Shown piece after piece: positions 51,128-59,890 of a DNA stretch of 64,000 nt (position 1 is its first letter; every line of letters starts with the position of its first letter). Source of the stretch: Bog-473 sp963711065. Lineage in GTDB: Bacteria; Actinomycetota; Acidimicrobiia; Acidimicrobiales; RAAP-2. The translations under genes and the position numbers were made by a program. The stretch spans positions 100,544 through 164,543 of the forward strand of contig CAVQCO010000008.1 of NCBI GenBank assembly GCA_963711065.1. Reading direction: 5' to 3'. The notes under the pieces are model-generated. The model was not told the DNA's origin, ran no database searches, and saw only the letters and a program-made list of their open reading frames with translations.

Positions 51128-52540
51128 ATGGCGAAGGGCGCGATCGTGACGCGGGCAGAGGATTTCCCCCGCTGGTACCAGGAGGTCATCGCCGGCGCCG
51201 AGATGGCGGACAACGGCCCGGCGCGCGGCACCATGGTCATCCGTCCCTGGGGCTACGGGATCTGGGAGCTGATGCAGGCCGAGCTGGACCGCCGCATCAA
51301 GGAGACCGGCGCCGAGAACGCCTACTTCCCCCTCTTCATCCCCGAGGCCTTCCTCAAGCTCGAGGCCGAGCACGTCGAGGGCTTCGCTCCCGAGCTGGCC
51401 GTGGTCACCCACGGCGGGGGCAAGGAGCTCGAGGAGCCGCTCGTCGTCCGCCCCACCAGCGAGACGGTGATCAACCACTTCTTCTCCAAGTGGGTGCAGA
51501 GCCACCGCGACCTGCCCCTGCTGATCAACCAGTGGGCCAACGTCGTGCGCTGGGAGCTGCGGCCCCGGCTCTTCCTGCGGACGACCGAATTCCTCTGGCA
51601 GGAGGGCCACACGGCGCACGCCACCGAGTCCGATGCCCGCGCCTTCGCGCTGCGCATCCTGAACGACGTCTACCGCTCGACCATGGTCGACGTGCTGTCG
51701 ATACCGGTGCTGACCGGCCACAAGACGGCACGGGAGCGCTTCGCCGGCGCCGACCGCACGTGGACCTGCGAGGGGATGATGGGCGACGGCAAGGCGCTGC
51801 AGATGGGCACGAGCCACGAGCTCGGGCAGAATTTCTCGCGACCCTTCGACATCACGTTCTCCAACGCGTCGGGCAGCCTCGACCACGTGTGGCAGACGTC
51901 GTGGGGGGTCTCCACCCGCCTCGTCGGCGCGCTCGTCATGGGCCACGGCGACGACTTCGGCCTGCGCCTCCCTCCGGCCCTGGCGCCGGTGCAGGTGGTG
52001 GTCCTCGTGGTGAAGGACGCCCCCGAGGTGCGCGTCGTCGCCGACACGCTGGTCGGAGAGCTGCGGGCGGATGGGCACCGGGTCCGCCTCGACGACCGCA
52101 CCGACACCGGCTTCGGCCGCCGCAGCGTCGACTGGGAGCTCAAGGGCGTGCCGGTGCGGGTGGAGGTGGGTCCCCGCGACCTGGCCGAGGGCAACGTGAC
52201 CGTGGTCACCCGCCACCGGCGGGAGAAGGAGAGCGTCGCCCTGGGCGCCGTGGCCGGCACGGTGGCGACGGTGCTCGCCACCGCCGCGGCCGACCTCCTG
52301 GCGGAGGCGACGGCGGCCCGGGACTCCCGGACTGCGGACGCCTCGTCGCTGGCCGAGGCGGTGGAGGCCGGCTCGGCCGGCTTCGCCCGGGTCCGGCTGG
52401 GCGCCCTCGGGCCGAACGGCGAGGACCGCCTGGCCGAGCACGCCATCAGCGTGCGCTGCCTGCAACGACCCGACGGGTCACTGGCCCGGCAGGGGGACGC
52501 CGAGGACGATCTGGTGGCCGTGGTGGGCCGGTCGTACTAG
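51128..52540 (+). CDS. proS: Prolyl-tRNA synthetase, archaeal/eukaryote-like type
   Basis: ProRS charges tRNA-Pro. The 470-residue protein starts with EDFPRWYQEVIAGAEMAD and has motif 1 region RGTMVIRPWGYGIWE, motif 2 RTTEFLWQEGHTAHAT, motif 3 GVSTRLVGALVMGHGDD, then an anticodon-binding domain and a C-terminal domain ending in Tyr (VVGRSY). It lacks the editing (INS) domain between motifs 2 and 3 that marks the bacterial type. The four-Cys zinc site of archaeal enzymes is not seen in the C-terminal part; only one Cys is there. The locus before rimP-nusA is the usual proS position, so the type, not the place, is different. Confidence 0.95.
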   Translation: MAKGAIVTRAEDFPRWYQEVIAGAEMADNGPARGTMVIRPWGYGIWELMQAELDRRIKETGAENAYFPLFIPEAFLKLEAEHVEGFAPELAVVTHGGGKELEEPLVVRPTSETVINHFFSKWVQSHRDLPLLINQWANVVRWELRPRLFLRTTEFLWQEGHTAHATESDARAFALRILNDVYRSTMVDVLSIPVLTGHKTARERFAGADRTWTCEGMMGDGKALQMGTSHELGQNFSRPFDITFSNASGSLDHVWQTSWGVSTRLVGALVMGHGDDFGLRLPPALAPVQVVVLVVKDAPEVRVVADTLVGELRADGHRVRLDDRTDTGFGRRSVDWELKGVPVRVEVGPRDLAEGNVTVVTRHRREKESVALGAVAGTVATVLATAAADLLAEATAARDSRTADASSLAEAVEAGSAGFARVRLGALGPNGEDRLAEHAISVRCLQRPDGSLARQGDAEDDLVAVVGRSY

Positions 52541-52549
52541 GTCGGGGAT

Positions 52550-52558
52550 TGCTATAAT
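52550..52558 (+). promoter_or_regulatory. Extended -10 promoter (TGcTATAAT) for the rimP-nusA-infB operon
   Basis: TATAAT at 52553-52558 is a perfect -10 consensus preceded by TG one base away, the extended -10 arrangement. It stands out strongly from the GC-rich surroundings and lies ten bases after the proS stop. No clear -35 is seen, as expected for extended -10 promoters. A transcript would start near 52565 and have a leader of about 97 bases. Confidence 0.65.
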
Positions 52559-52594
52559 CAGCGGGCTGTCCATATTTAGATCAGTACCTCGTTG

Positions 52595-52618
52595 AAGCGT
52601 GGGCTGCGGCCCACGCTT
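52595..52618 (+). promoter_or_regulatory. Leader hairpin (10-bp perfect stem) before rimP
   Basis: AAGCGTGGGC and GCCCACGCTT form a perfect ten-base-pair stem with the loop TGCG. It lies between the extended -10 promoter and the rimP start, followed by TCGCTTTGCGG. It may be an attenuator or anti-termination target through which NusA controls its own operon, or an mRNA-stabilising leader. The short T run argues against a strong intrinsic terminator. Confidence 0.5.
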
Positions 52619-52661
52619 TCGCTTTGCGGGTGCAGATGACGACCGGAGGAGGTGACGGCGA

Positions 52662-53168
52662 ATGAGCAGGGAGGCGACGGACCTGACGAGCGCGCTGTCA
52701 CCCGTCCTGGAGGCGCGGGGCCTGGACCTGGTGGACGTGGAGACGCACGGCGCCGAGGTGACGGTCTTCGTCGACCGCGAGGGCGGGGTCGGCCTCGACG
52801 AGCTGGGCGAGGCCACCCGGGACGTCTCGGCCGCGCTCGACGAGATCGACCCGATGCCGGGGCGCTACACGCTGTCGGTGTCGAGCCCGGGTCTGGAGCG
52901 CCGGCTGCGCACCCCGGCCCACTTCGCGCGGGCGGTGGGGGAGAAGGTCACGGTCCGGGTCGACGCGGGGACGGCGGACGTCCGACGGATCACGGGGACC
53001 CTCGCCGGCGCGGACGAGACGGGATGCATCCTGGCCGGGCCCGAGGTGCCCGGCGGCGAGGTGCGGATCAGCTACGACCGGATTGAGCGGGCGCGCACGG
53101 TGTTCGAGTGGGGGCCTCAGCCCCGCGCCGCCAAGCGTGAGAAGAGTGAGAGGGTGACGAGGTCATGA
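52662..53168 (+). CDS. rimP: Ribosome maturation factor RimP
   Basis: RimP assists 30S assembly. The 168-residue protein has the N-terminal alpha/beta domain (LEARGLDLVDVETHGAEVTVFVD) with the family motif YTLSVSSPGLERRLR and a C-terminal Sm-like domain (VTVRVDAGTADVRRITGTLAG). ATG 52662 follows GGAGGAGG. The end overlaps the nusA ATG by four bases. Confidence 0.95.
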   Translation: MSREATDLTSALSPVLEARGLDLVDVETHGAEVTVFVDREGGVGLDELGEATRDVSAALDEIDPMPGRYTLSVSSPGLERRLRTPAHFARAVGEKVTVRVDAGTADVRRITGTLAGADETGCILAGPEVPGGEVRISYDRIERARTVFEWGPQPRAAKREKSERVTRS

Positions 53169-54424
53169 GCAAGACCAATTTCGAGTTCCTCGACGCGCTG
53201 GGCCAGATCGCCCGCGACAAGGGGATCTCGGTCGAGACGCTGCTCGACGCCTTGGCCAACGCCCTGGTGGCGGCGTACAAGCGCCGGCCCGACGCCGCCG
53301 AGGAGGCCGTCGTCACCATCGACCCCGATTCGGGCGAGATCCGGGTGTACGGCCAGGAGCTCAACGAGGAGGGCGAGGTCATCCGGGAGTGGGACGACAC
53401 CCCCGACGACTTCGGGCGCATCGCCGCGCAGACGGCCAAGCAGGTCATCCTCCAGCGGATCCGCGAGGTCGAGCGGGACATGAAGTACGAGGAGTACGCC
53501 GGCCGCGAGGGCGACATCGTGACCGGGATCGTGCAGCAGACCGACAACCGCTACACGCTGCTGGACCTGGGCAAGGTCGAGGCACTGCTGCCCCAGGCCG
53601 AGCAGGTCTCCTACGAGCGCTACGAGCACGGGGCCCGGCTGAAGGCCTACATCGTCGAGGTCCGCAAGACGACGAAGGGGCCCCAGATCGTGGTCAGCCG
53701 CACCCACCCCGGGTTGATCAAGCGGCTCTTCGAGCTCGAGGTCCCCGAGATCGGCTCCGGCGTGGTCGAGATCAAGGCGGCCGCCCGCGAGCCGGGTCAC
53801 CGCACCAAGATCGCGGTGTGGTCGAACGACCCCAACGTCGACCCGGTCGGCGCATGCGTCGGTGCCCGTGGGTCGCGGGTGCGGATGGTCACCAACGAGC
53901 TGCGGGGCGAGCGCGTCGACGTGGTGCCGTTCTCCGACGACCCGGTCGAGCTGATTCAGAACGCGCTGGCGCCCGCCCGTGTCCGTGAGGTGCGCCTCGA
54001 CGAGGAGACGGGCACGGCGACGGTCATCGTGAGCGACTTCCAGCTCTCCCTCGCCATCGGCAAGGAGGGGCAGAACGCCCGGCTGGCCGCACGCCTGACC
54101 GGATGGCGCATCGACATCAAGAGCGAGACCCAGCTGGCCGAGGAGGAAGCGGGCTACGGCGACCAGGAGTGGGCGGAGGGGGAGTGGGTCGAGGACGAGA
54201 GCGGCGACCTCGTGTGGAAGCCGGCCGAGGGCGGCGAGGCGATGTCGGCCGAGGAGTGGTCGCACCAGGCGGAGGACGCGGGTGAGGCTCCCGCCGCCGA
54301 GGTGGTGGTGACCGACGGGGCCGCCGAGGCGCCGGCCGAGGCGGAGCCCACCGCCCCCGAGGAGCCCGCGGCGGCCGCGGCGCCCGCGCCCAAGGCCGAG
54401 GTGTCGGAGGAGGCCGAGGCATAG
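53165..54424 (+). CDS. nusA: Transcription elongation factor NusA
   Basis: NusA modulates pausing, termination and anti-termination. The 419-residue protein holds the N-terminal domain (NFEFLDALGQIARDKGIS), the S1 domain (EGDIVTGIVQQTDNRYTLLD), and two KH domains with IAVWSNDPNVDPVGACVG and LAIGKEGQNARLAARLTG. The tail of about 95 residues is acidic and Ala-rich, replacing the AR repeats of E. coli. It is coupled to rimP by a four-base overlap. Confidence 0.97.
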   Translation: MSKTNFEFLDALGQIARDKGISVETLLDALANALVAAYKRRPDAAEEAVVTIDPDSGEIRVYGQELNEEGEVIREWDDTPDDFGRIAAQTAKQVILQRIREVERDMKYEEYAGREGDIVTGIVQQTDNRYTLLDLGKVEALLPQAEQVSYERYEHGARLKAYIVEVRKTTKGPQIVVSRTHPGLIKRLFELEVPEIGSGVVEIKAAAREPGHRTKIAVWSNDPNVDPVGACVGARGSRVRMVTNELRGERVDVVPFSDDPVELIQNALAPARVREVRLDEETGTATVIVSDFQLSLAIGKEGQNARLAARLTGWRIDIKSETQLAEEEAGYGDQEWAEGEWVEDESGDLVWKPAEGGEAMSAEEWSHQAEDAGEAPAAEVVVTDGAAEAPAEAEPTAPEEPAAAAAPAPKAEVSEEAEA

Positions 54425-54702
54425 CGCCGTCACGGACCTGTGTCGGCTGCCGGCGAGCCCTGCCGGCCGACCAGCTGATCCGGATCGTCCGGCTGCCGGG
54501 CGGGGCGCTGTCGGTGGACCGGCACGGCTCCGGGCGGGGGGCGTGGCTGTGCCGGGGCTCGCTCGGCTGTCTCGACGACGCGGTGCGCCGGCACGGCTTC
54601 GAACGAGCCTTCGCCGCGCCGGTCGGTGCCGCCGACGTGCAGGAGTTGCGTGCGCACCTGGGTGAGGCGTGGGGGCGCCCCGCACCCGATGTGCGAGGAT
54701 AG
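54421..54702 (+). CDS. YlxR (DUF448) family protein, no canonical start codon
   Basis: The frame reads RTCVGCRRALPADQLIRIV and then GRGAWLCRGSLGCLDDAVRRHGFERAF, the complete YlxR pattern with both Cys pairs, and ends at 54702. YlxR is an RNA-binding or nucleoid-type protein always found between nusA and infB. Upstream of the first cysteines no ATG, GTG or TTG exists in this frame back to the stop at 54283-54285. The coordinate given starts at an ATA codon (ATAGCGCCGTCACGG) that overlaps the nusA stop and lies where the start is expected. The first canonical codon, GTG 54514, would remove the CxxC core. Either a rare ATA start or a base error. Confidence 0.7.
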   Translation: MAPSRTCVGCRRALPADQLIRIVRLPGGALSVDRHGSGRGAWLCRGSLGCLDDAVRRHGFERAFAAPVGAADVQELRAHLGEAWGRPAPDVRG

Positions 54703-54754
54703 GGGGCTGGGTTGAAGCCTCGCCCCGAGAGGAACCAAGGACAAAGAGAACCAC

Positions 54755-57574
54755 TTGCCGAAGAAGATTCGCGTCTATGAGCTGGCCAAAGAGCTAGGCC
54801 TCACCAACAAGGAAGGGCTCGAGCTGGCCCTTTCCCTGGGGATCGGGGTGAAGAGCCACTCGTCCTCCATCGAGGACGCGCAGGCCGACCGCGTCCGCCG
54901 CAAGGCCGACGCCGAGGGATTGCGCCGCCCGGTCCAACCCGAGGAGCCCGCCCCGGCGAAGAAGGCCGCCAAGGCGACCAAGGCCACGAAGGCGGCCCCC
55001 GAGCCGGCGACCGCGCCGGCCGCCGTGGTCTCGGCCCCGGCCGCTGCCGCTGCCGCTGCCGCCTCGGCCCCTGCCGGCGCCCCCGCCCGCAAGGCGGTCG
55101 CCTCCTCGTCGAGCTCGGCCGCGCCGAGCACCGCCCCGCTGAAGAAGGCCCCGGCCCGCAAGGTGGCGGCCCCACCGGCCGCCGCTCCTGCGTCGCCCGA
55201 CGCCGACGGGGCACCGCGCCCCTCGCGGCTGGTCAGCAGCCGCCCCGCGTCCGCGCCGGCCGCCTCGCCGCCGCCGCCGCCCGCCGCGCCGCCCCAGGCC
55301 CCGGCCGCGCAGGCACCCGACATCTCGGCCCCGTCCGCGCCGGATCGCTCGCGCACCACCCGCCCACCGCTCAGCCCCTCGGGCAGGCCGGTGCCCCCGC
55401 CCCCGGGGCCGCGCCCGCCGATCGGCCCGAGCGGCCGGCCCATCCCGCCCCCGCCCGGCATGGGCGGGCGCAGGCCCAGTGCCGCGCCGTCGTCCGCCCC
55501 CCGCCCGGGGGGGTCCTACCCGCCGCGGACCGGCGGCCGCCCCTCGGGTGCCGGCCGTCCCGCCGGTGGCCCCGGCGGCTCGTCGGGTGGCGGCTTCGGT
55601 GGCCGGCCCTCGGGCGGCGGGTTCGGCGGCCGTTCCGGAGCGGGCGCGCCCGCCGGAGCTCCGCCCCAGGGCGGACGCGGGGGCATGCCCGGCCGGCGCC
55701 CGCCGCAGCGCAGGGCGCGGCGACGGCGTCGCAACCTCGAGGAGCTCGAGCCGACGCAACTGACGACCTACCAGCCCTCCACGGCGCCGGTGCCCGAGGG
55801 CGAGGTCATCGTCGAGCGGGGCTCGACCGCCCGCGACCTGGGGCCCAAGCTCAACCGGAGCGCCGGCGACATCGTGCGCTTCCTCCTCCTCCAGGGCGAG
55901 ATGGTCATGGCGACCCAGTCGCTGACCGACGACATGATCGAGCTCTTCGCCGCCGAGATCGGCGCGGACGTGCGCCTGGTCGACCCCGGCGAGGAGCAGG
56001 AGGCGGAGCTCCTGGCCCGCTACTTCGAGGACGAGGACGAGGAGGACGAGGCCGACCAGCGGCCACGGGCTCCCGTCGTCACCGTCATGGGCCACGTCGA
56101 CCACGGCAAGACGCTGCTGCTCGACCGCATCCGCTCGACCGACGTGGTGGCGGGCGAGGCGGGCGGCATCACCCAGCACATCGGCGCCTACCAGGTGGAG
56201 TGGCGGGGCCACCCCATCACGTTCATCGACACGCCGGGCCACGCCGCCTTCACGGCCATGCGGGCCCGCGGGGCGCAGGTCACCGACATCGTCATCCTGG
56301 TGGTGGCGGCCGACGACGGTGTCATGCCCCAGACGATCGAGGCGATCGACCACGCCAAGGCGGCCGACGTGCCGATCATCGTGGCCGTCAACAAGATGGA
56401 CCGGCCCGACGCCGACGCGGCGCGCGTGCTCCAGCAGCTCTCCGAGCGTGAGCTGGTGCCCGAGGCCTGGGGCGGCGACACCATCGTGGTGGAGGTCTCG
56501 GCCCTGCAGGGCACCGGGATCGAGGAGCTGCTCGAGCAGATCGTCCTCGTGGCCGAGGTCGAGGAGCTCACGGCCCGCGTCGAGGGCGAGGCGCGCGGTG
56601 TGGTGCTGGAGGCCAACCTCGAGGCCGGGCGGGGCCCGGTGGCGACGGTGATCGTGGAACAGGGCACCCTGCGGGTCGGTGACCCCGTCGTGGCCGGCGC
56701 AGCCTGGGGCAAGGTCAAGGCGCTGGTGGACGACCGGGGCGACCACATCAAGGAGGCGTTGCCGTCGACGCCGGTGCAGGTGCTGGGCTTCTCGGAGCCG
56801 CCCCACGCCGGAGACGAGATGCGGGCGGCCAAGGACCTGGCCCGGGCCAGGACGCTCGGGGAGGCCCGCGCCCAGCGCTTCCGCCTGTCGGGGCACAAGC
56901 CCGTGGCGGCCGCGGCGGGGGCCAAGCTCGAAGACCTCTTCGAGCAGATCTCGCGCGGCGAGACGGCCACCTTGAACATCGTCCTGAAGGCCGACGTGCA
57001 GGGCTCCCTGGAGGCGGTGACCGAGTCGCTCAAGCGCCTCGAGCGCGACGACGTGAAGCTGAGCTTCGTCCTGCGGGGCATCGGTGGCATCACGGAGAAC
57101 GACGTCCAGCTGGCGGCCGCCTCGAACGCGACGATCATCGGGTTCAACGTGCGGCCCGACAAGCGCTCCCGGGAGTTGGCCGAGGCGTCCGACGTCGAGA
57201 TCAGGACCTACGAGATCATCTACAAGCTCCTCGAGGACCTCGAGGCGGCCATGCTCGGCCTGCTCTCGCCGGTGTTCGAGGAGGTGGTCACCGGCGAGGC
57301 CGAGGTGCGCGAGGTGTTCCGGGTGCCCCGCATCGGGGCCATCGCAGGCTGCTACGTGCGCGACGGCAGGATCACCCGTGGCTCCAAGGTGCGTTTCCTC
57401 CGTGAGGGGACGGTCATCTGGAAGGGATCCATCAATTCGCTGCGCCGCTTCAAGGATGATGTGCGGGAGGTCGCGGCCGGGTTCGAGTGCGGCATCGGGC
57501 TCTCGGACTTCCAGGACCTCAAGGAAGGCGATGTGATCGAGACGTTCGAGGAGCGTGAGATCGCCAGGAGCTGA
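54755..57574 (+). CDS. infB: Translation initiation factor IF-2
   Basis: IF-2 is the GTPase that places initiator tRNA and joins subunits. The 939-residue protein starts MPKKIRVYELAKELGL, has about 330 residues of disordered Ala/Pro/Gly/Arg sequence (Gly-rich repeats near 240-310), then the IF2N domain, G1 GHVDHGKT (about 446), G3 DTPGHAAF and G4 NKMD, and the IF2 domains II-IV ending in GFECGIGLSDFQDLKEGD. TTG 54755 is the only start that gives the family N-terminus. Confidence 0.97.
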   Translation: MPKKIRVYELAKELGLTNKEGLELALSLGIGVKSHSSSIEDAQADRVRRKADAEGLRRPVQPEEPAPAKKAAKATKATKAAPEPATAPAAVVSAPAAAAAAAASAPAGAPARKAVASSSSSAAPSTAPLKKAPARKVAAPPAAAPASPDADGAPRPSRLVSSRPASAPAASPPPPPAAPPQAPAAQAPDISAPSAPDRSRTTRPPLSPSGRPVPPPPGPRPPIGPSGRPIPPPPGMGGRRPSAAPSSAPRPGGSYPPRTGGRPSGAGRPAGGPGGSSGGGFGGRPSGGGFGGRSGAGAPAGAPPQGGRGGMPGRRPPQRRARRRRRNLEELEPTQLTTYQPSTAPVPEGEVIVERGSTARDLGPKLNRSAGDIVRFLLLQGEMVMATQSLTDDMIELFAAEIGADVRLVDPGEEQEAELLARYFEDEDEEDEADQRPRAPVVTVMGHVDHGKTLLLDRIRSTDVVAGEAGGITQHIGAYQVEWRGHPITFIDTPGHAAFTAMRARGAQVTDIVILVVAADDGVMPQTIEAIDHAKAADVPIIVAVNKMDRPDADAARVLQQLSERELVPEAWGGDTIVVEVSALQGTGIEELLEQIVLVAEVEELTARVEGEARGVVLEANLEAGRGPVATVIVEQGTLRVGDPVVAGAAWGKVKALVDDRGDHIKEALPSTPVQVLGFSEPPHAGDEMRAAKDLARARTLGEARAQRFRLSGHKPVAAAAGAKLEDLFEQISRGETATLNIVLKADVQGSLEAVTESLKRLERDDVKLSFVLRGIGGITENDVQLAAASNATIIGFNVRPDKRSRELAEASDVEIRTYEIIYKLLEDLEAAMLGLLSPVFEEVVTGEAEVREVFRVPRIGAIAGCYVRDGRITRGSKVRFLREGTVIWKGSINSLRRFKDDVREVAAGFECGIGLSDFQDLKEGDVIETFEEREIARS

Positions 57575-57610
57575 AGGGCTCAGGACGGCACGAGCTGAGG
57601 AGCTGACGCG

Positions 57611-57976
57611 GTGAGACGGCGCACGGCGACATACCCGCGGACCTTGCGGGTGAACCAGGTGCTGCGGCAGGTGGTGGCCGAGGAGCTCGAGCGCCTGGCC
57701 GACGCCGACGAGCTGGCCATGGTCACCGTCACCTCGGTGGAGGTGGCACCCGACATGCGGACCGCCGTCGTCTACCTGGCCTCCCTGGACGACGAGACCT
57801 CGCTGGCGCTCGAGGAGCGGCGGGGCCACCTGCAGCGCACCGTCGGCTCGCAGATGACGATGAAGCGCACACCGCGGCTGACCTTCCGCGCCGACCCGGC
57901 CATCGCCGCCGGCTCCCGGGTGGAGGAGCTGCTGCGGGGGTTGCACGAAGGGGAGCCCCCGGCCGGCGGACAATGA
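57611..57976 (+). CDS. rbfA: Ribosome-binding factor A
   Basis: RbfA is a KH-fold factor for 16S rRNA maturation. The 121-residue protein has RVNQVLRQVVAEELERLAD, VTVTSVEVAPDMRTAVVYL and the KH motif in KRTPRLTFRADPAIAAGSRVEELL. GTG 57611 is 36 bases after infB. Confidence 0.96.
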   Translation: MRRRTATYPRTLRVNQVLRQVVAEELERLADADELAMVTVTSVEVAPDMRTAVVYLASLDDETSLALEERRGHLQRTVGSQMTMKRTPRLTFRADPAIAAGSRVEELLRGLHEGEPPAGGQ

Positions 57977-58052
57977 GACGAACCGGGTCACCGGCTCGTC
58001 CCCTGTCGGTCACGATCACCCGCCGGGCCGGAGCGGGTGCGGAGCCTCGTCG

Positions 58053-58928
58053 GTGAGCGTCAGCGGGCTCGTGGTCGTCGACAAGGAGGCGGGCTGGACC
58101 TCGCACGACGTGGTGGCCCGTTGCCGCCGCATCTTCGGGCAGCGCCGGGTGGGGCACGCGGGGACGCTGGACCCCGACGCCACCGGGGTGCTCCTGGTCG
58201 GCCTGGGCCGGGCGACGAGGCTGCTGCGGTTCCTCACCGCCCTGGCAAAGACCTATACGACCGACATCGTGCTCGGCACCGCCACCTCCACTCTCGACGC
58301 ATCGGGCGAGGTGACGGACACGTACGACATGGCGCACGTGACCCCGGAGCTGGTACGCGCCGCCGCGGCCGCGCTGACGGGGGAGATCGAGCAGGTGCCG
58401 CCGATGGTGTCGGCCGTGAAGGTCGGCGGGCGCCGACTGCACGACTTGGCGCGGCAGGGCGTCGAGGTCGAGCGGCAGGCCCGGCCGGTGACGGTGTACC
58501 GCTTCGACGTCGAGCCCGACCCGGGACGTCCCGGCGTGTACCGGGCCGAGGTCGAGTGCTCGTCGGGGACCTACGTCAGGGTCCTGGCGGCGGACCTGGG
58601 GCGGTCGCTCGGCGGCGGGGCGCACCTCGACCACCTGCGGCGGACGCGCATCGGATCCTTCGGGGAGGCCGAGATGCGCCCGCTCGACCGCATCGGCCCC
58701 GACGCCGTCCTCACGCCCGCCCAGGCCCTGCGCGACCTGGACCGCGTCACGGTCGAGCCGCCGGTGGCGGCGTCCATCCGGACGGGACTCCCGCTGGACA
58801 GGGTGCCGCTCGGGGCGGCCGGCGACGGGCCGTGGGCGATGCTCGACGGACGGGGGAACCTGCTGGCGGTCTACGAGGCGACGGGCACCGACCGCATCCG
58901 GCCGGCCGTCGTGCTGGCGGGAGAGTGA
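58053..58928 (+). CDS. truB: tRNA pseudouridine-55 synthase
   Basis: TruB makes psi55 in the T loop of tRNAs. The 291-residue protein has LVVVDKEAGWTSHDVVA, the catalytic motif GHAGTLDPDATGVL with its nucleophilic Asp, KTYTTDIVLGTATSTLD and SSGTYVRVLAADLG. The PUA-like C-terminal domain is present. GTG 58053 lies 76 bases after rbfA; the nrnA gene often found between them is absent. The stop overlaps the ribF GTG. Confidence 0.96.
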   Translation: MSVSGLVVVDKEAGWTSHDVVARCRRIFGQRRVGHAGTLDPDATGVLLVGLGRATRLLRFLTALAKTYTTDIVLGTATSTLDASGEVTDTYDMAHVTPELVRAAAAALTGEIEQVPPMVSAVKVGGRRLHDLARQGVEVERQARPVTVYRFDVEPDPGRPGVYRAEVECSSGTYVRVLAADLGRSLGGGAHLDHLRRTRIGSFGEAEMRPLDRIGPDAVLTPAQALRDLDRVTVEPPVAASIRTGLPLDRVPLGAAGDGPWAMLDGRGNLLAVYEATGTDRIRPAVVLAGE

Positions 58929-59875
58929 CGACGGCCCGACTACCCTCGGTCGCGATGCCAGGTCCGGGAACCGCCGTCACGATCGGGGCCTACGACGGGG
59001 TCCACCTCGGGCATCGTGCGCTGCTGGACGACCTGTGCGGGCGAGCGGCGGGCGCGGGCCTGTCGACGGTGGTGGTGACCTTCGACCGCCATCCCGCGTA
59101 CGTCGTGCGCCCGTCCTCGGCGCCCAAGCAGCTGACGAGCCTGGAGCAGAAGCTCGAGTTGCTGGCCGAGTGCGGCATCGACCGCACGCTGGTGGTGCCC
59201 TTCGACGCCGGCCGGGCCGAGGAGTCGGCCGAGGACTTCGTCAAGGAGGTGCTGGTCGACGAATTGTCGGCGCGGCTGGTGGTGGTGGGGGAGGACTTCC
59301 ACTTCGGGCACGGCCGCCGCGGGAACGTGGCGCTGCTGCGCCGGCTCGGCGCCCGGTACGGCTTCGAGGTGGTGGGCGTCGGCCTGACCGGCGACGGCTC
59401 CGAGCCGGTGTCGTCGACGCGCATCCGGGCCCTGATCGCCGAGGGCGACGTGGAGGGGGCCGCCGAGCTGCTGGGCCGCCCGCACGAGGTACGCGGCCCC
59501 GTCGTGCGCGGTGACGGCCGGGGCGGCCCCGAGCTGGGCTTCCCGACAGCCAACCTCGCCGTCCCCGACGACATCGCGCTGCCCGCCGACGCCGTCTACG
59601 CCGGCCACTACCGGCGGCCCGACGGCTCGGTGCACCGGGCGGCCATCTCGGTCGGGCGGCGGCCCACCTTCTACGAGCCCGGGACGGCGCCGGTGCTGGT
59701 GGAGGCCTACCTCCTGCACTTCGAGGGCGACCTCTACGGCGAACCGGCCCGGGTCTCGTTCGCCCACCGGCTCCGGGCAGAGCAGCGCTTCGAGTCGATC
59801 GAGGCCCTGGTCGCACAGATGCGGGCCGACGTGGAGGCCACCGAGCGGGTCCTCACCTCGGCCGATCTTCCCTGA
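58925..59875 (+). CDS. ribF: Bifunctional riboflavin kinase / FAD synthetase
   Basis: RibF makes FMN and then FAD. The 316-residue protein has the FAD synthetase nucleotidyltransferase domain (VTIGAYDGVHLGHRALL; STRIRALIAEGDVEGAAELLG) and the riboflavin kinase domain (ELGFPTANLAVPDD, GRRPTF, EAYLLHFEGDLYG). GTG 58925 overlaps truB by four bases. ATG 58955, eight bases after a TACCCT box, is an in-frame alternative giving 306 residues from a separate leaderless message; both starts may be used. Confidence 0.96.
   Translation: MTTARLPSVAMPGPGTAVTIGAYDGVHLGHRALLDDLCGRAAGAGLSTVVVTFDRHPAYVVRPSSAPKQLTSLEQKLELLAECGIDRTLVVPFDAGRAEESAEDFVKEVLVDELSARLVVVGEDFHFGHGRRGNVALLRRLGARYGFEVVGVGLTGDGSEPVSSTRIRALIAEGDVEGAAELLGRPHEVRGPVVRGDGRGGPELGFPTANLAVPDDIALPADAVYAGHYRRPDGSVHRAAISVGRRPTFYEPGTAPVLVEAYLLHFEGDLYGEPARVSFAHRLRAEQRFESIEALVAQMRADVEATERVLTSADLP
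58941..58946 (+). promoter_or_regulatory. -10 box TACCCT of a possible leaderless ribF promoter
   Basis: TACCCT lies inside the start of ribF and is followed by eight bases and in-frame ATG 58955. Confidence 0.4.
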
Positions 59876-59890
59876 TCAGCGGCCAGCTGG

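Noticed and set aside
54794..57991. Very long minus-strand open frame (1065 codons) opposite infB and rbfA
   Set aside because: The plus strand encodes complete IF-2 and RbfA; the minus frame is Arg/Gly/His/Asp-rich with no domain. It is a high-GC shadow. The same holds for minus frames at 106-1512, 2032-3708, 4777-6696 and 60733-62385.
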